From: an uncultured bacterium
GTDB taxonomy: Bacteria > Verrucomicrobiota > Lentisphaeria > Victivallales > UBA1829
Assembly (NCBI GenBank): GCA_900548385.1
Contig: URKJ01000019.1
Coordinates: 1 to 64,000 of the forward strand
Direction of reading: 5' to 3'
Length of the DNA stretch: 64,000 nucleotides
Every line of letters starts with the position of its first letter. The stretch's first letter is position 1. A program made the translations under genes and the position numbers. Positions 27,057 through 35,088 of the stretch are shown here, in pieces. A model generated the notes under the pieces. That model did not search any database and was not told where the DNA came from. It saw nothing but the letters and a program-made list of their open reading frames with translations.

Positions 27057-27794
27057 TCAGAATACGGCGGCTCCGGACTCGAAGCCGACATAGTTTCTCA
27101 GGAATCCGAACGAGTCATTTCCTCTCATCATCGCCGGACAGCGCATCCCCTGAACATGTCCGTCCAGAAACTGCACATTCGTGCGACCCGGATAAAAAAG
27201 CGGCGGATTCGGGGTGTCATATTCAAGCTCCGCCCCGGAACGGTCGTCCGGTCCGCCATGGCGGAAAGCAAAGTTGTAAATATTATTGATCCGGTTCATC
27301 GTACGGTTCGTATCGCCCATAAACGGCACCGAGGAAACGGAACGGATCATCGTGATCTTCCGGATCATGTTCTGATCGCCGGCTGTTCCCGACGACCGGT
27401 ACCAGCCGCTGACAAACAGGTTGATTCCGTAATGATTCCACCCCCAGGTCCCGGTTCCGCCGTTTTTTTCCGCCGGACAGCGGAAAGTGGAAGCCCCGGC
27501 CGGAGTCTTTGAACATTTCACGCCGAACCGGACAAGCTGAAACGACCAGATGTCCTCATCCTTCCACCCGTTCTCCTCCACCGCTTTGGAGGTCTGCGGA
27601 ATCAGCCAACCGTCATACGCATCGGCATACATCTGAACCGCATGTCCGATCTGGCGGAGATTGTTTCTGCACGAGATGTCATATCCTTTTTCCCGCGCGG
27701 CATTCAAAGCCAGCAGCAGAAGAGCCGCAAGAATTGCAATAATGGAAATCGTTATCAACAGCTCTATCAAAGTGAAATTTCTTGTCCGGATCAT
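27057..27794 (-). CDS. Pseudopilin-like protein (prepilin N-terminal methylation motif)
   Basis: 245 aa from the ATG at 27794 (AGGAGG upstream). The longer frame from 27827 would start inside the predicted promoter region. Leader MIRTRN, then FTLIELLITISIIAILAALL with Phe7 as +1 and Glu11 as +5; the -1 residue is Asn rather than Gly. After the helix, CRNNLRQIG and FRCPAEKNG give the two conserved cysteines. The C-terminal NVQFLDGHVQGM matches the processing-associated DG-H motif of this protein group. First gene of a two-gene operon with the 1293-aa glycosidase. No regulator is adjacent. Confidence 0.88.
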   Translation of the reverse strand: MIRTRNFTLIELLITISIIAILAALLLLALNAAREKGYDISCRNNLRQIGHAVQMYADAYDGWLIPQTSKAVEENGWKDEDIWSFQLVRFGVKCSKTPAGASTFRCPAEKNGGTGTWGWNHYGINLFVSGWYRSSGTAGDQNMIRKITMIRSVSSVPFMGDTNRTMNRINNIYNFAFRHGGPDDRSGAELEYDTPNPPLFYPGRTNVQFLDGHVQGMRCPAMMRGNDSFGFLRNYVGFESGAAVF

Positions 27795-27829
27795 GTTTTC
27801 CTCCTGTTGTTCCGTTGTTCTCTGCATAT

Positions 27830-27858
27830 ATTATACTCCAGAATGCCGAAAACAGCAA
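27830..27858 (-). promoter_or_regulatory. Predicted promoter of the pseudopilin-glycosidase operon
   Basis: Minus-strand TTGCTG (27853-27858) and consensus TATAAT (27830-27835), 17-bp spacer, 36 bp upstream of the ATG at 27794. Confidence 0.6.
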
Positions 27859-28000
27859 GAGGGGAAAACGCCCTTTTTATATCCCGTTCCGAAAAAACAA
27901 TATCTTTTTACCGCAAGAATTCTGAAATAAAGCATCACAGTAAAAATCCAAAACAGTGATTTTCTTCATAACAATTTCCGCTTTCTTCATAGAACGCTGC

Positions 28001-28029
28001 TTGCAACTTGCATGAATATATTCTATAAT
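28001..28029 (+). promoter_or_regulatory. Predicted promoter of the GH29 gene
   Basis: TTGCAA (28001-28006), 17-bp spacer, consensus TATAAT (28024-28029). The transcript would start near 28036, at the edge of the inverted repeat at 28041-28059. Confidence 0.65.
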
Positions 28030-28040
28030 GTATCCATAAA

Positions 28041-28059
28041 ATGCGCAAAAACTGCGCAT
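28041..28059. promoter_or_regulatory. Candidate operator at the GH29 promoter
   Basis: ATGCGCA-AAAAC-TGCGCAT is a perfect 7-bp inverted repeat just downstream of the predicted transcription start and 23 bp before the ATG. Size and place fit a repressor of the LacI or GntR type. The bound protein is unknown. Confidence 0.45.
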
Positions 28060-28082
28060 ACGAAACAAAAAAGGAAACCATT

Positions 28083-29390
28083 ATGGGAAAATTCGGAAAG
28101 GGCGATACCTCGTGGTTCGTCAAAGACAGGTTCGGCATGTTCATTCACTGGGGACTTTACTCCATGCCCGCGCGGCATGAATGGGTTCGTCACAACGAAG
28201 AAATCACGCACGAAGATTATCAGAAGTATTTCGACCATTTCAACCCCGATCTGTTCGATCCCGGAGCATGGGCGGAAATGGCGCGGAAAGCCGGAATGAA
28301 GTATTTCGTCATCACCACAAAGCACCATGAAGGATTCTGCATGTGGGATTCGAAATACACCGATTACAAAGTTACCCGCACAAAATGCGGACGCGATCTT
28401 CTGCGGGAAGTGGTCGATGCTTTCCGCGCCGCGGGAATCCGCGTCGGGTTCTACTACTCCCTGATCGACTGGCACCATCCCGATTTCATCATTGACAACC
28501 GCATCGGGCCTTACCGGAATCTCAGCGAGGAGGACCGCAGAAAAATGAACGAGGGACGCGACATGAAGCGTTATGCGCAGTACATGCGCGACCAGGTCCG
28601 CGAGCTCCTCACCGATTACGGAAAGATTGACATCCTCTGGTTCGATTTCTCCTACCCCTCCCCCGACGGCAATCCCGAACACGGAAAATCCCATGTCGAC
28701 TGGGAATCCGAAGAGCTTGTCAAAATGATCCGTTCCATTCAGCCGGACATCATCCTTGACAACCGCCTTGATCTCCCCGATGAAGGCGATATCCACACCC
28801 CGGAACAGTTCACCCCCGATGAACCGCTCAAAGATGCAAACGGCAATCCCGTCGTCTGGGAAGGCTGTCAGACATTCTCCGGTTCATGGGGCTATCACCG
28901 GGACGAACAGACCTGGAAATCGCCCAAACAGTGCATTGACATGCTCATCAATCACGTCTGTCGCGACGGCAATCTGTTGATGAACGTCGGGCCAACCAGC
29001 CGCGGTTATCTTGACCTCCGAGCACAGAACTGTCTGAAAGCCTACGCGGACTGGATGTATTACAACAGCCGTTCCATCTACAACTGCGGCAGAGCTCCGG
29101 AAGGCATTCAGGCTCCCGCCGATACCCGTTACACTTACAACAGGGAAACCAATACCCTGTACCTGCATCTGATGAACTGGCCGTTCAAGCACATTCATCT
29201 GCCCGGACTCGCCGGAAAGATCGCTTACGCCCAGTTCCTGCACGACGGCAGCGAGGTCAGACTCCGTGAACCGCAGAAAACGGTTCACACCAATCTGAAC
29301 AGTAAAACACCGGACCAGGCAGTCACGCTGGAACTCCCCGTCATCAAACCGAATGTGGAAGTTCCTGTCATTGAACTGTTCCTGAAATAA
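28083..29390 (+). CDS. Alpha-L-fucosidase-like enzyme, GH29
   Basis: 435 aa from the ATG at 28083 (AAGGAAACC upstream); an in-frame extension to 28041 lies in the promoter repeat. GH29 features: RFGMFIHWGLYS, MKYFVITTKHHEGFCMWDS, GIRVGFYYSLIDWHHPD and ILWFDFSYPS with Asp188 as the predicted nucleophile. The usual WFDG is WFDF here. NHVCRDGNLLMNVGPTSRG closes the barrel, followed by a short beta-sandwich. No signal peptide, so it probably removes fucose from imported oligosaccharides in the cytoplasm. It stands alone between divergent and convergent neighbours, with its own promoter and terminator. Activity on other glycosides is possible. Confidence 0.9.
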   Translation: MGKFGKGDTSWFVKDRFGMFIHWGLYSMPARHEWVRHNEEITHEDYQKYFDHFNPDLFDPGAWAEMARKAGMKYFVITTKHHEGFCMWDSKYTDYKVTRTKCGRDLLREVVDAFRAAGIRVGFYYSLIDWHHPDFIIDNRIGPYRNLSEEDRRKMNEGRDMKRYAQYMRDQVRELLTDYGKIDILWFDFSYPSPDGNPEHGKSHVDWESEELVKMIRSIQPDIILDNRLDLPDEGDIHTPEQFTPDEPLKDANGNPVVWEGCQTFSGSWGYHRDEQTWKSPKQCIDMLINHVCRDGNLLMNVGPTSRGYLDLRAQNCLKAYADWMYYNSRSIYNCGRAPEGIQAPADTRYTYNRETNTLYLHLMNWPFKHIHLPGLAGKIAYAQFLHDGSEVRLREPQKTVHTNLNSKTPDQAVTLELPVIKPNVEVPVIELFLK

Positions 29391-29407
29391 ACCGGACTTC
29401 CGGAAAC

Positions 29408-29446
29408 AAAAAGGGCGGACATGGCTCAACCGTGTCCGCCCTTTTT
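29408..29446. terminator. Bidirectional rho-independent terminator
   Basis: Perfect 14-bp stem AAAAAGGGCGGACA/TGTCCGCCCTTTTT with T runs on both strands, between the convergent GH29 and topA genes. Confidence 0.9.
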
Positions 29447-29464
29447 CCGTTCCGTTTTCCGGAA

Positions 29465-32008
29465 TCAGGATATCTTGTATTTCGCCGCAAGTTTCATCAG
29501 CGCGGCGGACTGCTTCGGGGAAAGAATGCGCCCGGAAGCCCGCTGTTTCGCCAGCGATTCGCAGAACTCCCGGTCGTCGTAGACCCGGCGTCCCTTCTTC
29601 TCCGGAGCCGCCCACTCTTTGATCTCCGAAAGAGCCTTGAGAATCCGGTCGGCATCGGTCTGCGATCCGCCATCTTCCGACGGTTTTTCCACCGTGACGC
29701 CAAGCTCTTTCATCAGCTCTTCATAACTGGGGATCGCTTCCGCATAGCGGGACGCCATTTTTGCCAATGCCGCCATCTGCCGTTCCGAAAGGACTTTTCC
29801 GGCTTCGACCTGATCTTTCAGGGAGTCGAAGAACTTTTTATCGTCATAAACCCGCGCTCCGCGTTTTTCCGGTGGATTCCACGGAACATTTGCCATTGCC
29901 CTGAACACCGCAAGGATATTTTCCTGCGGCGGCGCATTGCTGGCGGCTTCTTCCCGGCGCTGCTGGATCTCCTCGCGCATCTTCCGGATATTCTCCACCC
30001 GCTCCCGCGCAGAATCAATATCGGCTTCCAGATGATATTTCGCGGCATAATCGTTCACGTTCTGCAGCTGGTCGGCATATTTGACAACCAGATTCAAAAG
30101 GGCTTCCCACTGTTTGGACGAGATCCCCGCCCCTTTTTCCGCTTTCGCCTGAACGGAAGTATAGAACTTCTTATCGTCGTAAACCCGTTTCCCGTTCTTC
30201 TCCGGGGCATCCCAGACCTTGACTTCCCGCAGCAGCTCCAGAACGGCGGCGGCTTTTTCCGCTTCCGGTGCTCCGGCGCTCTTTGCGGCGGCAAGCCATT
30301 CCGAGAATTTACCGTAGAAATTCTTCAGCATCGCAGTCCACTGAATCCGCCCCTCCTCCACGCCGTCAAGCTGGTTTTCCATATCGGCGGTGAAACCGAC
30401 CTGAATCAGATCCGGCAGGGAAAGCACAAGATAATCATTGATCTTGAAACCGAGCTCCGTCGGAATCAGTTTGCCTTTCTCCTTATTGACATACGCCCGT
30501 TCCTGAATCGTATTGACAATCGTTGCGTAGGTTGACGGACGTCCGATCCCGTTGGATTCCAGTTCCTTAATGAGCGTGGCTTCCGAAAAACGCGGCGGCG
30601 GTTCGGTAAATTTCTGTTCGCCGAGCGTATCAATCAGGGCGCAGGCGGTATTCTCCCGGAGCTGCGCCAGCGCATCGGCGTCCCTGGTATCGTCGTCATC
30701 GGAACGGGTGGCGCCTTCCTCCTCAATATTGTAGGCTTTGAGAAAACCGGGAAAAGTCGTGACCGTCGCCGTCGCACGGAATGTGTAGAGACGGGAATCC
30801 GCACCGTTCCCTTCCACGTCAACCGTGGTGCGGAGCTGGTCGGCCGGCGCCATCTGGGACGCAAGGAACCGGCGCCAGATCAGCTTGTACAGCTTCAGCT
30901 GGCTGGCATCAAGCGTATCTTTCAACGACTCCGGAGTCAAAGAAACATCCGTCGGGCGGATCGCTTCGTGTGCCCCCTGTGCATTCGACTTGGATTTGAA
31001 GAAATTCGGTTTCGCCGGGACGTAATCCGGTCCGTAATGTGCGTGAATGAAATCCCGGCACGCATTCTGCGCCTCGACCGCGATCGCCACGGAGTCGGTT
31101 CGCATGTAAGTGATCAAACCGATATGTCCGGCTGGCGTGTCAATGCCCTCATACAGCTGCTGGGCAATCCTCATCGTGGAATTCGCGGAAAAACCGAGCG
31201 CGGAACTGGCGGCCTGCTGAAGCGTACTCGTGATAAACGGAGGCGGCGCATACCGTTTGCGCGGCTGCGTCTCAATCGACGCGACTTTCCATGCCGGAGC
31301 ACCGCGGACAGCGGCAAGAACCTTGTCGGCCTCTTCCCTGCTGCCGATCTCAAATTTTCCATTGTCAATCCTCGCAAGGCGGGTCGAAAACTCGCAGTTT
31401 TCCCCCTGCGAAAATTTCGCAAGGAAATTCCAGTATTCTTTCGGAACAAACGCCTGAATCTCGCGTTCCCGTTCACAGACAAGGCGCAGCGCAACCGACT
31501 GGACGCGTCCCGCACTCACCCCGCGCTCGATCCGCGACCACAGCAGCGGACTGATCATATAGCCGACGATACGGTCCAGCACACGGCGCGCCTGCTGGGC
31601 GTCGACCAGATTCATATTCAGTTCTCCGGGGTTCTGAAACGCCTTCGTGATGGCACTTTTGGTAATCTCATGAAACGCAACCCGGCGGAAACCGGCTTTT
31701 TTATTGCTGTTCTTCAAGACCTCGTGCAAATGCCACGCGATCGCCTCCCCTTCGCGGTCAGGGTCGGGAGCAAGATAGATCTCTTTGACTGTCTTCGCGG
31801 TTTTCTTGAGTTCGGAAAGATTCTTGCCGCGCGTCTTGGACTCCTCGTACTGCGGGGCGAAATCATGCTCGATGTCAACGCCGAACGCCCGTTCGGGCAG
31901 ATCGCGGATATGACCATACGAGGCTTTGATAATATAGTCCTTTCCGAGGATCTTCCCGATGGTCTTTGCCTTGGCGGGCGACTCCACGATCACGAGTTTG
32001 TCCGGCAT
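29465..32008 (-). CDS. topA: DNA topoisomerase I with an unusual three-repeat C-terminus
   Basis: 847 aa type IA topoisomerase that relaxes negative supercoils. The Toprim domain has VESPAKA (Glu9) and DPDREGE (82-88). The catalytic tyrosine is Tyr301 in GLITYMRTDS. The core runs to about residue 575. The tail shows no Cys4 zinc ribbons, which most bacterial TopA proteins carry. Instead it holds three copies of a unit of about 55-70 aa near 592-665, 703-775 and 793-847. Each has the pattern W-x-x-P-E-K-x-G-x-R-V-Y-D-D-x-x-F, then a helix, then G-x-x-(L/I)-S-x-(K/R)-Q-x-x-A-L. Alternative tails exist in the family (chlamydial TopA has SWIB), but I do not recognise this one. Confidence 0.95.
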   Translation of the reverse strand: MPDKLVIVESPAKAKTIGKILGKDYIIKASYGHIRDLPERAFGVDIEHDFAPQYEESKTRGKNLSELKKTAKTVKEIYLAPDPDREGEAIAWHLHEVLKNSNKKAGFRRVAFHEITKSAITKAFQNPGELNMNLVDAQQARRVLDRIVGYMISPLLWSRIERGVSAGRVQSVALRLVCEREREIQAFVPKEYWNFLAKFSQGENCEFSTRLARIDNGKFEIGSREEADKVLAAVRGAPAWKVASIETQPRKRYAPPPFITSTLQQAASSALGFSANSTMRIAQQLYEGIDTPAGHIGLITYMRTDSVAIAVEAQNACRDFIHAHYGPDYVPAKPNFFKSKSNAQGAHEAIRPTDVSLTPESLKDTLDASQLKLYKLIWRRFLASQMAPADQLRTTVDVEGNGADSRLYTFRATATVTTFPGFLKAYNIEEEGATRSDDDDTRDADALAQLRENTACALIDTLGEQKFTEPPPRFSEATLIKELESNGIGRPSTYATIVNTIQERAYVNKEKGKLIPTELGFKINDYLVLSLPDLIQVGFTADMENQLDGVEEGRIQWTAMLKNFYGKFSEWLAAAKSAGAPEAEKAAAVLELLREVKVWDAPEKNGKRVYDDKKFYTSVQAKAEKGAGISSKQWEALLNLVVKYADQLQNVNDYAAKYHLEADIDSARERVENIRKMREEIQQRREEAASNAPPQENILAVFRAMANVPWNPPEKRGARVYDDKKFFDSLKDQVEAGKVLSERQMAALAKMASRYAEAIPSYEELMKELGVTVEKPSEDGGSQTDADRILKALSEIKEWAAPEKKGRRVYDDREFCESLAKQRASGRILSPKQSAALMKLAAKYKIS

Positions 32009-32061
32009 CTTCGCACTTCTCCAACTAAAATTCCAGTGTTTTTCCGAATATATATTTATTT

Positions 32062-32090
32062 ACAATGCCGCCGTTTTCCGGGAATGTCAA
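32062..32090 (-). promoter_or_regulatory. Predicted topA promoter
   Basis: Minus-strand consensus TTGACA (32085-32090), 17-bp spacer, CATTGT (32062-32067), 54 bp upstream of the ATG. Confidence 0.5.
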
Positions 32091-32141
32091 GAGCAAAATA
32101 TGATTTTTTCTGAAAAAACACAAAAATCTGAAAAAATAAAG

Positions 32142-32169
32142 TTGAAACTTGCGCAAACCGTGTTATTGT
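32142..32169 (+). promoter_or_regulatory. Predicted arg operon promoter
   Basis: TTGAAA (32142-32147), 16-bp spacer, TATTGT (32164-32169). The same boxes and spacing precede the secretin operon. I see no clear ARG box. Confidence 0.5.
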
Positions 32170-32224
32170 TATGATTTGCTATTTACAATACAGAAAAACC
32201 ATATTTACGGAAGGAAATTTGTAA

Positions 32225-33427
32225 ATGCACACAGCGTTGACCGAGAAATACATCGAACTCTACGACAAATACGTCATGAAGACCTATCCGAAAGCCGATA
32301 TTCTCTTCACCAGAGGCGAAGGCTGCAGATTGTGGGACGGTGACGGGCGGGAGTATCTCGATTTTGCCGCCGGAATCGCCGTATGCAGTCTCGGACACTG
32401 CCATCCCGCCGTTTCCAAAGCCATTGCGGAACAGGCGCAGACTCTTGTCCACGTTTCCAATCTGTATATGAACCGACGCCAGCCGGAACTCGCGGAAAAG
32501 CTTATCCGCAACGGATTCGACGGCGTCTGTTTCTTCTGCAACAGCGGAGCGGAAGCCAATGAAGGGCTGATCAAACTCGCCCGCAAATGGGGATCCGCAC
32601 ACGGCGGGAAATATGAGATCATCGCCATGAACGATTCGTTCCACGGCAGGACTCTTGCCACGCTCGCCGCAACCGGACGCAGCAAATACCGCAAAGGATT
32701 CGAACCCGATACGCTCGGATTCTGCCATGTTCCGTTCAACGATCTGGAAGCGGCGCGCAACGCCGTGACCGACAAGACCGCGGCGATTCTGCTGGAACCG
32801 GTTCAGGGCGAAGGCGGAATTATTCCGGCGACTCAGGAGTATCTCGAAGGCATCCGCAGACTCTGCGATGAAAAAGGCATTCTGCTCCTGTTCGACGAAG
32901 TCCAGTGCGGCGTCGGCAGAACCGGAACGCTGTACGCATGGCAGGGATACGGCGTGGAACCGGATGCGTTTTCGCTTGCCAAAGCTCTCGGCAACGGTTA
33001 CCCGATCGCAGCGGTCGTCGCCCGGCGCAAACTGGAAAATGTGCTTACACCGGGAACCCATGCCAGCACATTCGGCGGAACTCCGCTCGCCTGCGCGGCG
33101 GCATGTGCCGTAATCGACACTCTTACGCAAGGCGGCGTTCTGGAAAACTGCCGCATCCAGGGGGCGTATCTCATGGAACGTCTCCGGGGTCTGAAACAGA
33201 AATACAGCTGCATCAAAGATGTCCGGGGCAAAGGTCTGATGCTCGGAATCGTTCTGGATTTCCCGGCGGTCGAACTGCTCGGTCCTCTGCGCGACAAAGG
33301 ACTCCTCGCTCTTTCCGCCGGCGAAACGGTCCTCCGTCTCGTTCCCCCGCTCATCATCACAAAAGAAGATTGCGATCAGGCCGTCGCCTGCATTGACGCG
33401 GCTCTTGCCGGATATACAACGAAATAA
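32225..33427 (+). CDS. argD: Acetylornithine/ornithine aminotransferase
   Basis: 400 aa class-III PLP aminotransferase. It converts N-acetylglutamate semialdehyde to N-acetylornithine in arginine synthesis. Motifs: LDFAAGIAVCSLGHCHP, VCFFCNSGAEANEGLIKLAR, NDSFHGRTLATLAATG, LLLFDEVQCGVGRTG, and the PLP-binding Lys253 in FSLAKALGNGYPIAA. The ATG has AAGGAAA upstream. It is followed by argF after 15 bp, which supports the arginine assignment over related omega-aminotransferases. Confidence 0.95.
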   Translation: MHTALTEKYIELYDKYVMKTYPKADILFTRGEGCRLWDGDGREYLDFAAGIAVCSLGHCHPAVSKAIAEQAQTLVHVSNLYMNRRQPELAEKLIRNGFDGVCFFCNSGAEANEGLIKLARKWGSAHGGKYEIIAMNDSFHGRTLATLAATGRSKYRKGFEPDTLGFCHVPFNDLEAARNAVTDKTAAILLEPVQGEGGIIPATQEYLEGIRRLCDEKGILLLFDEVQCGVGRTGTLYAWQGYGVEPDAFSLAKALGNGYPIAAVVARRKLENVLTPGTHASTFGGTPLACAAACAVIDTLTQGGVLENCRIQGAYLMERLRGLKQKYSCIKDVRGKGLMLGIVLDFPAVELLGPLRDKGLLALSAGETVLRLVPPLIITKEDCDQAVACIDAALAGYTTK

Positions 33428-33442
33428 GAATGGAGAACTGTC

Positions 33443-34357
33443 ATGAATAAAGATTTGCTCTCATGCGCCGATCTCACAAAAGACGATCTGAATAACATTA
33501 TTGAACTTTCCCGGAAGCTCAAGCAGGAACGCGGCACGCCGCAGGCGATCAAACCGCTTGCCGGCAAAAGCATCGGAATGATCTTTGCGAAATCCTCCAC
33601 CCGCACCCGTGTATCGTTTGAAGTCGGCATTCAGGAACTCGGCGGCTACCCCGTCGTGCTCGATCAGGGACAGACCCAGATGGGACGCGGCGAAACCATT
33701 CCCGATACCGCTCATGTACTGGAACGTTATCTTCAGGGAATCGTCATCCGCACCTATAAACAGAGCGATGTGGAAGGCCTCGCCGCCAATTCCAGATACC
33801 CCGTGATCAACGCCCTCACCGACGAATTCCATCCGTGCCAGGCTCTGACTGATATTTTCACGATGTGGGAACACTCCAACGGCAAGCTGGAAGGTCTCAA
33901 ACTTGCGTACCTCGGCGACGGCGCCAGCAATATGGCAAACTCCCTGATGCTCGCCACGCAGCTTGCAGGCGTTGAAATGGCGATCGCCGCTCCGGAAGAG
34001 TTCGCACCGCTTCAGTCCATTCTGAACCGCTCCGGCTATCCGGGACGCTCCAGCTGGACCACCGACGTTGACGAAGCTCTGCGCGATGCGGACTTCATCT
34101 ATACCGATGTCTGGGTCAGCATGGGATTCGAAGCGGAATCCAGAAGAAGAATGGAAATTCTCGCTCCGTATCAGCTGAACATGAGCAATTTGAAAAAGGC
34201 AAAACCGGGTGCAAAGGTCCTTCACTGTCTTCCCGCACACCGCGGAGAAGAGATTACGGACGATGTCATGGATTCCAATGCCTCCATCGTCTTCGATCAG
34301 GCGGAGAACCGTCTGCACGTCCAGAAAGCGATCATGACCCTGCTGATGGGGTGCTGA
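33443..34357 (+). CDS. argF: Ornithine carbamoyltransferase
   Basis: 304 aa, standard length. It condenses ornithine and carbamoyl phosphate to citrulline. Carbamoyl-phosphate loop SSTRTRVSFE (52-56 STRTR), then GQTQMGRGETIPDTAHVL, DEFHPCQALTDIFT, the ornithine-binding DVWVSMG segment, and HCLPAHRGEEI near the C-terminus. The VWVSMG wording fits ornithine rather than acetylornithine or putrescine enzymes. It follows argD directly and precedes an unknown gene after a 73-bp gap with a strong hairpin. The other arg genes are outside the window. Confidence 0.96.
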   Translation: MNKDLLSCADLTKDDLNNIIELSRKLKQERGTPQAIKPLAGKSIGMIFAKSSTRTRVSFEVGIQELGGYPVVLDQGQTQMGRGETIPDTAHVLERYLQGIVIRTYKQSDVEGLAANSRYPVINALTDEFHPCQALTDIFTMWEHSNGKLEGLKLAYLGDGASNMANSLMLATQLAGVEMAIAAPEEFAPLQSILNRSGYPGRSSWTTDVDEALRDADFIYTDVWVSMGFEAESRRRMEILAPYQLNMSNLKKAKPGAKVLHCLPAHRGEEITDDVMDSNASIVFDQAENRLHVQKAIMTLLMGC

Positions 34358-34364
34358 CCGCCGG

Positions 34365-34403
34365 GACCGCGCAGCCGCCTGAAAGAAACGGCTGCGTCCG
34401 GTC
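34365..34403 (+). terminator. Strong hairpin after argF
   Basis: GACCG-CGCAGCCG pairs with CGGCTGCG-TC-CGGTC: 13 base pairs with a 2-nt bulge and an 11-nt loop. There is no T run behind it, so it may be a partial terminator, an mRNA-end stabiliser or a processing site between argF and the next gene. Confidence 0.45.
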
Positions 34404-34430
34404 TGTAACACAAACAGAGGGGACGGCGTT

Positions 34431-35087
34431 ATGGTTGATTTATCCGACTATTCATTCGCGGACTGGATGAACTTCGTTTTCAATCATCCGGTTGATCCGG
34501 CACATCCCTGGTACATGGCGGATTGTGTGCTGTACGACTTCGATTCCGCAGTCATGCTGCAGCACCTTTCCACTCTTTTTGCCCGTCCGGAACTGGCATA
34601 TCTCATCTATACCCCGGAACAGATCGACCAGGGACTGAGTTTCATTGTATCCGAACGCGGTTTTATCGGCATTCTGCTTGATCAGGACCTCCCGCTGCGT
34701 CTCCGCCGCGACTGCATTATGCAGATGGCAACGCTGCTCCACTTTCATCAGGAGCGGTACCCTGCCCTGCCGGGAACTCTGTACTGGTGGCAATCCGCCA
34801 TCCGGAACTGCCGCTATCATTACCAGCGACTCTACCAGAACGAGGACATCATCCGTTATTTTCTGCGCATTCTGAACCGGATGCTGAACCGGAAAACGAT
34901 CCCGCAGCAGCTCCGCAAAGCGTTGGAAAACGGGTTGCAGGAACTGAAACGGACCGTGGAAAACGGGCTTATCATGACGCAGACAAGCAGAAAAAGAACT
35001 TACACCAGGCAGCAGATGGCGCTGTTCCGGGAAGTTCTGGATGCGGAACTCGACGGATCCGGTTCCGGCAGTACAGAGCAGAACTGA
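34431..35087 (+). CDS. Unrecognised protein downstream of argF
   Basis: 218 aa, no signal peptide or membrane segment, no family recognised. It is helix-rich and aromatic: ADWMNFVFNHPVDPAHPWYM, FHQERYPALPGTLYWWQSAI and IIRYFLRILNRMLNRKTIP. A basic stretch at about 180-195 (SRKRTYTRQQ) precedes a low-complexity acidic/Gly-Ser end (DGSGSGSTEQN). The ATG at 34431 has AGAGGGGA upstream. Codon use resembles its neighbours. It may be transcribed from the arg promoter past the hairpin, but nothing ties it to arginine metabolism. Confidence 0.65.
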   Translation: MVDLSDYSFADWMNFVFNHPVDPAHPWYMADCVLYDFDSAVMLQHLSTLFARPELAYLIYTPEQIDQGLSFIVSERGFIGILLDQDLPLRLRRDCIMQMATLLHFHQERYPALPGTLYWWQSAIRNCRYHYQRLYQNEDIIRYFLRILNRMLNRKTIPQQLRKALENGLQELKRTVENGLIMTQTSRKRTYTRQQMALFREVLDAELDGSGSGSTEQN

Positions 35088-35088
35088 A

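Noticed and set aside
32009..32224. ARG box for ArgR upstream of argD
   Set aside because: AT-rich sequence is present but no convincing palindromic pair at the expected spacing could be read.
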